The notes beneath the pieces were generated by a model, which saw only the letters and a program-made list of their open reading frames with translations, made no database searches and had not been told where the DNA came from. This document shows positions 1 to 12,148 of a DNA stretch of 64,000 nt, one piece after another. Position numbers and translations under genes: made by a program. Positions within the stretch are counted from its first letter, which is position 1. Each line of letters begins with the position of its first letter. Source of the stretch: Cucumis sativus (taxonomy: Eukaryota > Streptophyta > Magnoliopsida > Cucurbitales > Cucurbitaceae); contig NC_026660.2 in the NCBI RefSeq assembly GCF_000004075.3, positions 7,254,001 through 7,318,000 of the forward strand, given 5' to 3'.

Positions 1-1322
1 CTTAATTATTTGTTTTTCATGTTAAGCATAAACACATTATTTTCTTTCTTTCTATCTAGTACTTAGTGTCGTTAATAGTTACACTAAAGATAATTATATT
101 TTATTTCATAAATATTGAGGAGTTTTTTTTTATCTCTTTTATTATTTTAGTATCGTGACATTATTAAAACATGTACTCTCCTTTAACTTAAATTTGATTT
201 GTAATACATCTCCATGTAAATAGGAGGTGAATATAACAAAATATTTGTGAGAAATTATCAAAGAATGATTGGTTTATGAAAAGTTCCTCTATCGAATTCA
301 CAACAAAATGAAAGTTCTATGATTTAGCAGTGTTGACCTGTGCTGCCAATGTAAATTATCTATGTATAATGTTGATTGTTCTTTTTATCTAATATATAGT
401 AAGATGTTTAATTTTATGAGGTCTAACAATATTATTGTCGAAGACTCTTCAATATTTACAAATTTGAAAAGTCAATCGAGATATGTAACTTAATTTCGAT
501 ACTTGTTGACCTTTTATAAAGTATATTTAAGTCATTAAACTTGTGTCTATGTCTAAAATAAATTTAGGTGAATCCATTAGGTCTAAACTTACCCTATTTT
601 ATTTTACCTATTAGACTTTTGTCACTTTCTTTAAAGTATTCACGTATTTCAAATCTAAAGAAAAGTTTAAAGAAAAGTTTAGCTTGCAACTTTGATAAAT
701 AAGCTTTGATAACAAATTTATTTAAAAAATGCAACTTTGTGTATCAAATGATTGAGAAATAACAACTTAAACTCCAAACGAATTATCTAAAAAATGTGTT
801 TTCAGCTGGAAAGAGGTCCCAAAAACATTTCTTACAAATGTAAGAGATTTTTTTTTTTTTTTTGTTAATTCCCCATGCTCCCGATGCTAAAACTAGAAGC
901 TAATATTTTTTTAAACTATTGTCGAGTGCATTTTCTCAGGTTCTTCTGTTTGTCATCCAATTTCAACCAAATATTTAAAAAAGAAATTATTTTTTTAGTA
1001 TTTGACTGTGAATTCACCATTTTTTAACAATTTTGTGAAACAAAAGTGAATTTTAAAATCTAAAAAAAAATTGTTATCTTGCGTAGCTTTTAGATTGTCC
1101 AAACTTTTAATATAGATAAAAAATGCTAATGAAATATATAGAAGCAAAGATCTCAAATAATCTAACTCCAAGTTTATCAATCTTGATACAAGACACAAGA
1201 CACGAGTCATATTCGTATAATCTTATAAAAAAACCAATAACTAAAAATAACCATTCAAACTTATTAAAACATATACTCTAGAGGCTAGAAATTTGAATCT
1301 TCCAAAACTTAGCTTAAATCCT
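1..1322. other. AT-rich intergenic DNA, no gene seen
   Basis: Neither strand holds an open frame with recognisable protein features. The stretch has short A/T runs, including a T-run near 849-863, and no tRNA-like or repeat structure that I can see. The 71-codon minus frame at 995-1210 is rich in Leu, Phe, Ile and Lys, as expected of random AT-rich DNA. Confidence 0.6.
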
Positions 1323-1562
1323 TCAAACACATGTAAGAATACGAGTATCCAATTTACCTTGGCAACATTCTCGAAAGATCAAGGTGCCTAAATCACGATT
1401 TAATGTGAGGTGGTCGGCCATATCCATGAGCTTCTTTAGCTGCTTTCTAGTCATCACTACTTTGATTCTCAAAGGCCTTGAACTTGATCTCAATCCTTCA
1501 TAGCCCTCAATTGGATGTACCAATTTTCTCTTTGCCACCAAATTTCCCATGTCTCTCTTCAC
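1323..1562 (-). CDS. Small single-exon protein of unknown function
   Basis: An intact 79-codon frame whose codon use is less AT-biased than its surroundings. The centre reads RIKVVMTRKQLKKLMD (about residues 32-47), a basic amphipathic stretch, followed by LGTLIFRECCQG (about 58-69). This pattern, a short plant protein with a conserved 'RIKVxMTxxQLKxLM' core, looks familiar from small uncharacterised plant proteins, but I cannot name the family. A second Met at residue 5 (start at 1550) would give a protein beginning MGNLV with Gly at position 2, the context for N-myristoylation, and may be the true start. No signal peptide or membrane segment is visible. Function unknown. Confidence 0.55.
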   Translation of the reverse strand: MKRDMGNLVAKRKLVHPIEGYEGLRSSSRPLRIKVVMTRKQLKKLMDMADHLTLNRDLGTLIFRECCQGKLDTRILTCV

Positions 1563-2554
1563 TTCTTAATTGGAATATATTTAAGAACTATATTGAGAGA
1601 TGTGTGTGCAAGTTAAAGTTGAAGGAGGGTTTAATTATTTGTATTGATCTCTCCATTATTTTGAGCATTAAAGATGGAGGTTGAAACTTAATTGTCCTAA
1701 AATTAAAGAGTGGAGTCCCCAACCCATTCAATATGCATTAAATACTTTAAGTTTGTGGCTATAGCTGTAGCTCAATGGTGTATTGTGTAATTGAAATTTT
1801 CAAAATTTTAGTTACTGGTCACTAATCTATCACCATTATTTCATGTTTGTTGAGGAAGCATTATTCTCCTCTATTATATTTTATTTTCAATTTAGTCTTC
1901 AATTTCTTATTATCGTTATCTAATATAATATTGATTATTCTATCAAATTTATTTTTAATATATACTCGTCTTTTTTTTTTGTTGAAACAAATTCAAATGC
2001 TTCAGCTTTACTCCTTATGCCTTGATATGATTTTTTATTAATTTAGTTATTATAATTTGTTATGTGATAAATAGTTAAATTAATTAATTATCGAAGAAAA
2101 ACTAAGTTCCACTGTACTATTAAATTACTTAAATCACTCTTTACTGTCTATCCTACATGTTTAGCCTTCACAAGGCTAGAGTCGACTACGTATTAGGTCT
2201 AGCTTTTTCAGTAATTTTTCGAGCCAACAATGACGATGATGAGAGCAAGAGATTTAGGAGATAATAAACTATACAAGAAAACACATATACAGAACACACA
2301 AATTCAACACACTTAAGGCATTGATAATTAAGAACCTCAATCCACAACAAAGCATAACATAGGCTTTCACTTTCACACAAAGAAACCATAAAAAACCATA
2401 TTCCATGCATATATGGACTTACAGTTTCAATGGCAATCTTTTCACAAATAAAAAAGAAAAAGAAAACGAACGAAATTCAGACAGTTCATCAACGTTTTTA
2501 TTCAAAAGCTTTGTTGGTTTGAGCTTTTTTTTTTTCATTTTCTTTCCAAATGCT

Positions 2555-3323
2555 TCACTTGCAGTCGCATGAGTCACATGAGCAGCTGCTCCCACAGCTG
2601 CACCCACTCCTATACACAAAATTAAAGAATCTCACCATATTTAATTATATTTATTTTATTAAGTGATATCATATGTCATATGTAAATATAATGGCTATCT
2701 AAAGTTAGGAATTTGAATTGTTTAATTTAAATATATGGAGATTGGAAATCATTTCCCTTGAGCTATATGTTAACCTATAATGGATAACATGGCTAACATA
2801 AATGTAGGAACAAGTGTGTGTTAATATAGTTAAAAAAAAAAAGTAAGAGAAGAAGTATATCTCAATTGTTAAGTTATGGTCAATTTTACTAATAATTAAT
2901 GTCCTATTGATTGAAATAACTACTAATGGTGTAGGAATGTACTATTTATTATTTATTATAGTAGGTTATTTAAAAAAAAACACACACTAAAGATTATTCA
3001 TATATTAATTACTTACATCAGGGACGTTGCCTGTGTGATGGACCTACAAAGATATAAAAGGTAACTCTTAAATGACAAATCATTGTTATATTGATATATT
3101 TATTAGTAAAAAGCAATATCCTACCAATAAAAATAACCATTAATTCTTTTATATCAATTCAGGCCATACTAATTAATATGGAATTAATATTTTTAAGACC
3201 TTTACAAAATGAACTACAGACCAATAATGTAAGAAAAAAAAAAGAGAGAGGGAGAGACCCAGATTGGCAGTTGCAGCTGTCTCCACAGGAGCAGCTATCA
3301 CCACATTTGCATCCAGAAGCCAT
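2555..3323 (-). CDS. MT1: Type 1 metallothionein-like protein
   Basis: Built from three short exons: 3323-3259, 3043-3017 and 2609-2555. Joined in phase they give 48 residues and a TGA stop. The N-terminal domain MASGCKCGDSCSCGDSCNC has the C-X-C-X3-C-X-C-X3-C-X-C pattern and the C-terminal domain CSCGSSCSCDSCDCK has C-X-C-X3-C-X-C-X2-C-X-C: six Cys each, the arrangement of plant type 1 metallothioneins. These are cytosolic thiol clusters that bind Cu, Zn or Cd and buffer reactive oxygen. The linker is only about 13 residues, much shorter than the roughly 40 of many type 1 proteins but like the short Arabidopsis MT1 forms. Donors are GG/GTCTCT and AT/GTAAGT; both acceptors end in AG. The middle exon is only 27 bases, so automated annotation may miss it. 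The apparent open frames on the other strand here are shadows. Confidence 0.85.
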
Positions 3324-3415
3324 TTCAGTTTCAAAGCAGAAAAATATTTTGAGGGTACTTAGGGATGGTTAAAACTTTCAAAGCTGTGTGTGATTTGGGC
3401 TCTAGTTTCCCTCTT

Positions 3416-3424
3416 TATTTATAG
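3416..3424 (-). promoter_or_regulatory. TATA box of the metallothionein gene
   Basis: On the minus strand the sequence reads CTATAAATA, a near-perfect plant TATA box about 95 bases upstream of the metallothionein ATG at 3323. That leaves room for a short 5' leader. Confidence 0.7.
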
Positions 3425-3459
3425 AGATCTTGAGGTTTAAAACTAATCAATTAACATCA

Positions 3460-3469
3460 TACACGTGAC
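3460..3469 (-). promoter_or_regulatory. G-box/ABRE upstream of metallothionein
   Basis: The sequence ACACGTGAC holds the palindromic G-box CACGTG at 3462-3467, about 40 bases upstream of the TATA box. This is the core bound by bZIP (ABF/AREB) and bHLH factors. Its position suggests control by ABA, stress or light, but that is inference. Confidence 0.5.
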
Positions 3470-6160
3470 AGTTCGCACATAGACTTTATCACCTCCTACT
3501 TTTGTTTTTAGGTTAAATTACAAGTTTGATCATCTACTCTTGTAATTTGCTATTATCTTCTTCGTATATATCACTCAACTTCAATAACTATTCAGGGAAG
3601 GCTCCTTCACCCGCATCGTGGTTAAAATAAATTTGGTAGAGAAAATATTTGAGAAGGAAAAGGTGGGTTAGAACTAAGAGTAAACCTTCACCCTCAAATT
3701 TGTTCATCTCTTATAAGCTTATGTTTGAATGGATTAAAAGAAAGAAATATTTTTAAAAGTGTTTTCAACAACTATTTTAAGCGGTTGTTAAAGAAATATC
3801 AAAACTTGTATAACAAAAACATTATATTAATGTGTTAATATTTCTATTTTGTTGGTCCTGTTTGTTTTTATTTTAAAATTTATTGTTGTTGTCACCTGAT
3901 GTATCTCAACTTTAATATAATTTTAATTATATTTTAAATTGGACTCCATCATCCCATAGTTTTAATATGTAAATAAAACCTTGGTATGTTCACATCTTGG
4001 TGTGGTCTGGTCTATGTGTAGGAATGGCAATGGATAAAAAAATATGACGTAGACTATCACATAAATAAAGAAATAAATATTGATATCATCTTGTTTTTAA
4101 CAATACCAAAACAACAACAACAAAAATAATAAACAACTTTAGAAAATTTTAATCAACAAATTCTTTGTTTTAAATTGACAAGATTTAGAAGCCACCTATA
4201 TATCCATCATAACCACACAACTAATCCATCAACTTCTTATATACTCGTTGTTTATCTTTTTTGTTTTTCAAATATTATTAAGTTGGAGGAAGTTGGAAAA
4301 AATTCAGTAACCTACCTACTGTTGGCTACAGTACTTTGTACTAATTAAGAAGAACAAAATTAATTTGTATAATTCCTCCAAATTAAAATAAAGCTTTTAT
4401 TAGTTTGTGTTATTATGATCTTTTGGCAACAAATTAAGAAAATTTCAATCTTTTAATAATGTGTGTAATTTAGTTATTTGTTCGTTAATTAATAATATAA
4501 CGCACAGTTGTTTATTCCCATTTAATTGAAAGGTTTGCTTGTAAAGTTTGTTTATATATTTTCATTACAATCAAATGGCAAAGTATGTATAATCAATAGG
4601 TTAAAAATTCAAATTTCTCATTCTACATACTAAAAACTAATAGTTGGTTTATATTACTCTTCCATTATGGGACAAGTTTGCTAATATATAGGTCAAGTCC
4701 TTCTTAATCTATATGATGTTATGCATATCTAAAAGGAATTATTTGATTAATCTAGGCCATGATCAAGAATTGTGTTAGTTTCTTCATCCACGACACCTTG
4801 ATGATGAGATCATCAACCAAGCACAACGTGATGATTGTTGAATGGGTCTCTTCTCCTCTAGAGTCTATCATTCTTCGTCATGGCAACTGCCTTCTTTGAC
4901 TCATCGGTGCCCACGACTCTGCTACTTTAGCAGAGATCACACATCTTGATCGTTTGCCATAGTTCAAAATTGTTTCTCTTGGTGAATTATTATCGATTTT
5001 CATGTTTACAACTAACATCTTAACGATTAAGGTTAGATACCAGTTTATTACAAAATTAACAAATAAAGAATACAAAGAAGCCAAAAAAATACCGTGGAGA
5101 AACGATACACAAATTTACATTAGTATGGTAGGTATGTCCATGAGGCATAAAGTGAACCACTTTTGTTCAAGAGAATATTACAAAACACAAAAATAGTGGT
5201 GCCTTTAGCGTTAGAAAGTTTATATGATGTATTCTCTAAACTCTATATAAATAAACTGCAAATAATTAAATATGTCAAATGCGATTCCTACTCTAAGTTT
5301 TGGAAGCATTAGGTCTCAAAATCCCTAGTAAGAGTGTTAAAATAACCCAAATAATTCAAACAACGTTGTAAGGTTTGTGTTAGAGTTTAATTTTTATTTT
5401 GGCTTGGATTAGGATAAAATTTTATGACCTATTAGCAAGACTCCCTAGTTGATCATTGGAAATGCCAAATCCAAGACAAGACATTACTATATTTGTGAAT
5501 TTTGATTTAATGAGATAATTATTGTTTTTGGTAATAAGCTTAAATTGTTTAATGAATTCAAAGTATTTGTGGATGTGTTAAAAAAGAAGAACTTATTTCT
5601 AAAATAGTGTAATTTTAGAAATTAAGGTCGGCCAAAATTATCGATAAAAATAGGCTAGTTTTGGACCACCCTTCCTCCTTATGTTATACATATATATATC
5701 AATATCCAATTTTTCACCTTTCCTACTTTAATTTTTTCTTAATGGAAATTATACCTTTTTTTCAATTTCCAATTTTATTTTTATAAAACACATATTAACA
5801 AAAGATGTTATTAAAAATATATTAAACAAACAACAAATATTGGATATTAAATTTATATATATATATATAATTGGAAAAGAAAAAAAAGGGTAGAACCCAA
5901 AATTAGCATCTATAGTTTACCGAACCCTATTTTTGAGATTAATTTCTAAATTTACATTGTTTTAGAAAAAAAAAATGGTAAAAAGAAAGAAAAACAAAAT
6001 GAGTTAAAGAAATTATGAAGCATTGCTCCCCTTTTCCTTTCGACTATTTCTTGAAAGATCGAGAAAACCTTTTGATTTAGAAATTTTTGGATATTAATGG
6101 ATAGTTACGGCCAAATTGATGAGAAAAAGTCTTAGAAGTCGTATTTAGGTAAAAAAATCC
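3470..6160. other. Intergenic DNA between metallothionein and TIC20-I
   Basis: Mostly AT-rich. The stretch near 4750-5090 is less AT-rich; read on the minus strand it has a 68-codon frame (4878-5084), and the string ACTGGTATCTAAC at about 5031-5043 vaguely recalls a retrotransposon primer-binding site. It may be a retroelement scrap, but I could match no domain. An (AT)n run lies near 5855-5870. No gene is supported. Confidence 0.5.
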
Positions 6161-6899
6161 AAACAAAACCCTATCCCAACTTTGATTCCTGGCACAGCTG
6201 CCCACAAGCAACACCGCCCCATTTCAGCAGAGTGATTTCTAACCTGAGTCGACAATTCGGTAGCAACCCACCACTCGTATGGTCTCAAATCGGATTCCCC
6301 ATATCCTGTAGAAGTCAGGTTTGTGAGTTCGAACCTATTCGATTCAATTTCAGGCAGAAGCTACATTTTTTGGATTAGTGGGTAGTCTCTGTTCATGTTT
6401 ACTTTACTCTATTGAACTTGATTCTAAGCATTGGGACTCTTTTGTATATAGGTTCCAGTTGCGCGATTCAAGTTTCAGGTTGACATTGGGTAAGAGATAG
6501 ATTCATTTCAGTTAAGGTTTCAAATTGAATTTTAGGAATCTTGTTTAGAATAACTTAGCGCAGCGCTTTAGAATGTGTAGTAAGTAGTTCTTGTGAAGTC
6601 TGCTTGTCATGTTTTTATTTTTGTTTATATATAGAATTTGATTTTTATACTACTAAAACTGTTACGTATTCTGGTTTGTTATAAATACGTCATGAGGTTG
6701 TGTTTTGCGATTCTTTTGCAACTATATGTTAGTATGGTGTTTATGTTGAAAACTTTTTCTTGCTGTTTTGGAGCTGAATTGTGGCCTGGAAAGTATGTGT
6801 AGAATGTGCACTGTGCACACATGGGACATCGTGAGATTGACTAGTGAGGAAGGGGTTAGAGGACCTTGAATATGTGATAAAGGAAAGTGGGGATAGTAT

Positions 6900-7210
6900 C
6901 TGGGGCTTGGGTATAAGTTGCCAATGGTTGGTTTTGTGTTGACAAAAGTAAATGAATGCCATTGGTGTGTCATTATTGGATGTCAAGGCCCTAGGTATAG
7001 ATGGTCAAGAGTCGACATGTCAATATTGGATAAGAGGAGTATTAAGACCTTGGCCATTGTCAAGAGTCAGTGTGATGTGGCTTTGGATAAGCATCGGGGT
7101 CTTGGATAGAGATTGTCAAGAGTTGAATTTTGAGTTCTGTAGAGAAGTATTGAGGTTTGGGTATGAATGGTCAGGAGCCAATGTGCCACGAAGGAGTATG
7201 TCTCGAAGAT
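6900..7210 (+). repeat. Degenerate tandem repeat in the TIC20-I leader intron
   Basis: At least four loosely similar units of about 50-60 bases share a core resembling 'TTGG-TA-A-ATGGTCAAGAGTC', for example at about 6999-7013, 7057-7067, 7107-7117 and 7168-7178. The units are diverged and carry no stop-free common frame, so they read as a decayed minisatellite or retroelement-derived repeat rather than coding sequence. Confidence 0.4.
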
Positions 7211-7446
7211 GTGTAAACGATGGAGTAAAGTTGGAAAGAGCTAGAGAGAGACATTTGAGAATTTAGCGATATGTGAGAGCTTGTTAGAGCTTGAGTTAGA
7301 GGATGTGCATGATATAGAAATGATTCTGCATGATATTATTAGGAAAATATTTAGGTCTTGCCTGGGTTGCACCTATCTCTATGCAGCCCAGGCAGCTGTC
7401 CAATAAAGCTTTGCCAATCTTTTTTAAAATGATTTTTAGTACTTTT

Positions 7447-7467
7447 GTGTGTGTGTGTGTGTGTGTT
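7447..7467. repeat. (GT)n microsatellite
   Basis: An uninterrupted run of about ten GT dinucleotides in the presumed 5' leader intron of TIC20-I. Confidence 0.9.
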
Positions 7468-7988
7468 GAGTATGCCATAGATATTACTTGTTTTCAGGTT
7501 TGCTGTGACTTGTGAGAACCATGAATACATGATTTTGTGATATATGTTGTATGTGATTGAAAATTTGAGGGGAAAATTGATATGACTTGCCAAATAAAAT
7601 AAATATTTTTTGCATTATAAATAGACCATATGAATAATCCATTGGTGGAAGTACGTAAAAGTTCTTGCTCAATAATGAGTGAAGTATGACCACTTTCAAG
7701 ATTGTTCAAGAAAGTAGATCCATTTGTTAGATAAGAGAGTTATCTAAATGAGAATGGTCCTTTAGAATTGGGGACAAAAACTTTTCTACCCAGAACAATC
7801 CCCAATACCTCATTAAAGCCAATGTATTCAATATTAGCGTTGTGTTTTTATGGATAAATTATATAGAAAAGAAATCATTAGAATATTTAAAATTTAAAAA
7901 ATAGGCATTCCATTCTTTGTTTTTCATTGACTTCGTTTCTTACACTCTGCAATCTGCAATGATGTGGCTTTAAACAGGAAACTTAGAT

Positions 7989-9076
7989 ATGATTCTCAAT
8001 GGATGCACCACACCCACTGGGTGCTTCTTCTCAGATTCCAAGTTATCTATTCCTAGCCGGTCTTCCATCTTACGTAATCCTCGTTGCAGTACACAAACTG
8101 CTAGCATTAGGAGTTCATGGGAACCTCATTTAAAGCATCAGACATGTTACTATGGAGGTGCATACAAAACCTTCCATAATCTTTATCTATCTTTTATTTG
8201 ATCTTTATATTGAAACAATTATTACTGCGGTTTTGGAGATATCTCACTCGTAGTTTAATATAATCCTAGCTTCATATAAAGAAAGAATTATTACTGCAGT
8301 GGCAACATTAACATAAAGAAAATCTTGACTGACGTTTGTATCACTGTCATCTTAAAGAATTATATCTTCCTTTTCAGTAATTGATTCAAAGAAAGAATGG
8401 TGTGCTTCATTCTGTAATCCATTATTTTTCAAATGTAGGTCTCTTACCCTTAAAGCTACGTGCTGCATCTTCCCCTTTCTTAAGCGGGGATCTAGGTGGG
8501 TTGCTACATACGATCCCAAGGTTACCAGGGAAAAAAGTTATTAGCATGTCACCACGGGCAGCTAAAGATATCCCTACAAGTTATCGTTTCCCTCCAATGA
8601 CCACAAAACCAAAATGGTGGTGGAGGACATTGGCATCCGTACCGTATCTAATGCCGTTTCACGAAACTTGGATGTATTCTGAAACAGCATACCACCTACA
8701 CCCGTTCCTGGAGAACTTTGAATTCCTCACATACCCCTTTCTTGGAGCCCTTGGGAGACTACCAAGTTGGTTCTTAATGGCATATTTTTTTATTGCCTAT
8801 CTAGGAATTGTAAGACGAAAGGAATGGCCTCACTTCTTTAGGTTTCACGTTGTTATGGGCATGTTGATGGAGATTGCCCTGCAAGTGATTGGTACAGTAA
8901 GTCGTTGGGTGCCCCTTTCCATATACTGGGGAAAAATTGGGATGCACTTTTGGACAGCTGTATCATTCGGTTTCATGTTCACGGTTGTGGAATGCGCACG
9001 CTGTGCTCTTGCAGGCATGTATGCGGAAGTCCCCTTTGCCTGTGAAGCAGCCTACATCCAAATACCATTTGATTAA
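7989..9076 (+). CDS. TIC20-I: TIC20-I, chloroplast inner-envelope translocon subunit
   Basis: Two coding exons, 7989-8157 and 8439-9076, join GGA G / GT CTC to give 268 residues, close to the 274 of Arabidopsis TIC20-I. The protein is a core channel component of the TIC complex that passes preproteins across the plastid inner envelope. Residues 1 to about 85 are rich in Ser, Arg and Thr with few acids, as in a transit peptide. The mature part starts near SPRAAKDIPTSYRFPPM and carries the strongly conserved KPKWWWRTLASVPYLMP, LHPFLENFEFLTYPFLGALG and VRRKEWPHFFRFHVVMG blocks, with four hydrophobic segments. It ends YIQIPFD. The second exon extends open upstream of 8439 by chance, but an in-frame TAA at 8378-8380 rules out a longer exon. 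A 5' leader exon probably lies near 6180-6320, with its acceptor at TTAAACAG (about 7970-7977). Confidence 0.95.
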
Positions 9077-10109
9077 GAACTCTTTGGTTTTGTAGTTGTG
9101 TGTGAGTAGAATGTGATGTAGACATGTAGTTTTGCTACTGCACTTTCGGAAATGAACATCGAACATTCTGAGCTCTATCGAAAATTTCTTAAGTTAGTTT
9201 TAAGCATGTATCTTTGTCTTTGTAGAAACTGAGGATTTTGTATGGAAGAAGTGATTATGGGCGACGTAAAGGACACACGTCCTTACGAGTGACTAAAGCT
9301 TTATTATCATTTGTATTTTGTCAACTTTGTTAAGAAAATGAATTTGAACTACTAATGTTTGTGATTGGTTTTTGCTACGCCAAACTTCTTTTGTACTTGT
9401 GTTTTATGGAGTAAGGAAGTAGTATTGAGGGAATCTGGAACGGAATGCCATAATGATTTAGTATTAAGTATTAAGTATTTTCTGTCAAGCTACTTTGGCT
9501 CTAGAGTTAATTAATTGTGAAAGTTGAGCCACCAACTGGTTGGATAGATGGTTTTAGTTTGGTATCGTAAATCAGCTTGGGATATGGAATTGAGGTGTTT
9601 TTTCAGTTTGGTTTGGACAGGTCAACTCATTGTCTCGAGAGACAATGTTACATCAAATTATTTTCAAATAATAGCCTTGCTTATCCGATTAAAATTAAGA
9701 CAAATCAAACTAGGAATCAAGACATAAAATTATTAACTGTTAATTAGTTTAATTAAATTCTAATCACAAGTAACACGATATAGTAGGTTATAATTAAATT
9801 AATTTAACCCAATGGCAAAAATCCACCAAAGTTTACACAAGTGGTGAGAAGGGAGTTGGGGAGTGATTGTCAACAATCCATTTATTAAAGTTTCAAAGCC
9901 GAAAGGATCGCCGCTCATCAGTCTTAAAATGTGCTAAGCACTTTGACTTTTACACTCAATACATTTCCATAAATTCAACTTTTCATACCAAATCTCATAC
10001 TTTCACCATTTCCAGATGCCTTCTTTCTTCGTGTGAAAATAAGCTACCCAAAATTTCATCTTTTTCTTTCTTTCATTCTCTCATCTTTGTTTGTGAAACA
10101 TCAAATATC
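9077..10109. other. TIC20-I 3' region and ENTH-gene promoter
   Basis: The first ~280 bases are probably the TIC20-I 3' UTR. From about 9650 the DNA is AT-rich and ends in a pyrimidine-rich leader (CTTTCTTTCATTCTC) just before the next gene's ATG. No other feature is seen. Confidence 0.5.
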
Positions 10110-11554
10110 ATGTCGTCCATCTTGAGCAAATCCAACACCATGCCCACTCCCTCTTTCCATGAATTGAAGAAACAAGCTTCTTTCTTTTTCAAGGAGAAAA
10201 TCAAGACTGCTAGATTAGCCCTCACAGATGTTACCTCTGCCGAACTGTAAGTTCATTAATTTTTCCCTATGTATTACTAAGATGTCCTGAATATGTTTAT
10301 CTTATTAGATTATTTAATTATTTACAATTTATTTACGATTATGATCCTTCAAATCTTTTTTGTTTTTGTTCTTGTCTCTGCTTTTTAGGTTGACTGAAGA
10401 AGCCATCAGTGGGAACCCTGATGCAAGATCTTTGAGTTCAATATCAAAGGCAGCTTTTGAGGTTGATGACTACTGGAGAATTGTAGCTATTCTCCATAAA
10501 AGGTCTTAGACTCTATTTCTTTCATCAATGTTTTGAAGTTTTTTATGTTTCTATTTCAATATAAATTGGACCTGTTTGTCATTTGGATAAAACCCATCAT
10601 TGATAAAGTTATAGATTCAAAGGGTACAAAGGCTATACCATCTTTTTTAGTCACATTAGACAACGATTGATGGAAACTATATTGATTAGTTTTCAAAATT
10701 TGAGTTGGTTTTCTAAACATGTAGAAATCGGTAATATCAAATAGGCTCGGTTCCGTAACATTGTTCGATTTGACAGATAGGTGAAAACACAAACATACTT
10801 TATTTCATGATTGTTTAAGTAATAGCAATGAGATTCTCCAAAATCATGAAATAAAGCATTGAATAAGATCTCAGTTTTTTCTTTCTTTTTCTTTAAAAAT
10901 TTAGTTTTGATTTTGCTGATGGGATCCTTGATTGATAAAAGTAAACAAACTTGCAAGGCAGATTGCTGAAATTTGAAAAGAAGAATTGGAGACTTTCCTA
11001 CAATTCTCTCATCATTCTCGAACATCTCTTAACTCGTGGACCAGAGAGTGTAGCAGAAGAGTTTCAAACTGACAAAGATGTCATTAACCAAATGGGATCC
11101 TTCCAATATGTTGATGAAAAGGGGTAATGCCCGTGTTCGTGTTTTCGTCGAAACCTATTTTTCTTGAATTTTATTCATAATTTAATGCTGAATTGGTTTT
11201 AGGTTCAATTGGGGGATATCAGTGAGGAAGAGATCAGAGAGGATATTGAATCTCCTTGACAAAGGGCCTGTTCTCAAAGAAGAGAGGGAGAAGGCAAGAA
11301 AGTTGACGAGAGAAATTCTAGGATTTGGAAGCTTCTCCTTGAGAACAAAGTGTCAAGAAATTGTGGAAGAATCTTCTTCTTCACCCATTGGAAGATATGG
11401 AAAATGCAATTCAAACTTTAATTGTCTTGAGAATCTTGACCAAGAAGAACATTTCGTTTTGTTAGAACAAAAGGAAGTGATTTCAGTTAATGATTATCAT
11501 CATCCTTTCATCAGCAACGAATCGAAGTCGAATGCTTCATTGCTGTTAGGATAA
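10110..11554 (+). CDS. ENTH-domain (epsin-like) protein
   Basis: Four exons (10110-10246, 10389-10502, 10962-11123, 11203-11554) join in phase to 254 residues. ENTH domains bind phosphoinositides in the membrane and recruit clathrin adaptors in endocytosis or trans-Golgi traffic. The domain spans about residues 25-150: KIKTARLALTDVTSAELLTEE, the AFEVDDYWRIVAILHKR helix, FEKKNWRLSYNSLIILEHLL (the Trp and 'LEHLL' are family hallmarks), then GFNWGISVRKRSERILNLL. The tail of about 85 residues is acidic and Ser-rich and lacks the long Gln/DPF-rich region of full epsins, so this belongs with the short single-ENTH plant proteins. The start is the first in-frame ATG. All introns are GT-AG. Confidence 0.88.
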
Positions 11555-12035
11555 TGACAGAGGAATTTGGAATTGTTTCTTTTGAGGTCCATTCATGATT
11601 CAGTATCATATTTACATCTGCTTGAATAGCACATAAAAAGAAAATAAACATTGCTACCAATGAAAGGAAACGGGTTTTTTATTTTTATGTTTTATTTAAT
11701 GATGAAGAGTATGAAAATTAGCAGTTGTTGGTTTTGTTTGGCTTGCAGAATTCAAAATGAAAAGGCTAAAAGTTTAGCATCTATCTGTATAAAGATTAGT
11801 ACTCAGTGAGAAACTTTCATATTTTGTTGAAACTGTTATTTCCGTCATTCCAATTATAAGAGCATTTTCTTACAGAATTACATCACTCTCACTCGTTCAA
11901 CTAAACTAATAAATACCAAATTAAGATAATAGAAAACAGAAGTACTTTCTTTTCTTAACATTTCAGATGTGAGACAACTACACTTTTAATATTTTATCAA
12001 AACTCTTCCTAAGGAGTTAAATTAGTATTAGAGCC
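11555..12035. other. ENTH-gene 3' region
   Basis: Probable 3' UTR and AT-rich spacer; no other feature is recognised. Confidence 0.4.
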
Positions 12036-12039
12036 AACT

Positions 12040-12145
12040 ATCATGTGTTGGTCTAGTGTTAAAAAGAAGACACAATCTCAGTAAATGATCCAGAGGTCAA
12101 GGATTCAATTCATGATATAGCCACCTATCTAAGAAATTAGATAGC
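12040..12145 (+). mobile_element. tRNA-derived SINE remnant
   Basis: Contains TGGTCTAGTG (12049-12058), matching a tRNA/RNA polymerase III A box, and GGATTCAATTC (from 12101), a degenerate B box, about 50 bases apart. The text between and after them (GAGGTCAAGGATTCAATTC, then AGCCACCTATCTA) resembles plant tRNA-derived SINE heads. No clear poly(A) tail or target-site duplication is visible; the 3' end runs into the SF3A1 pseudogene. Confidence 0.55.
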
Positions 12146-12148
12146 TCA

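Noticed and set aside
3091-3372. 93-codon plus-strand frame
   Set aside because: It overlaps the minus-strand metallothionein exons; its sequence is the reverse complement of Cys-rich coding DNA.
4878-5196. Possible retroelement start (a GGTATC string and a short minus frame)
   Set aside because: The resemblance to a primer-binding site is weak, and no gag, protease or LTR boundary could be seen.
6722-7593. Cluster of frames on both strands in the TIC20-I leader region
   Set aside because: They cross the decayed tandem repeat and (GT)n tract, have no domain and no splice partners.
9867-10109. Longer N-terminus for the ENTH protein
   Set aside because: The frame is open upstream, but its only start is a TTG; the first ATG at 10110 gives the normal ENTH N-terminus.
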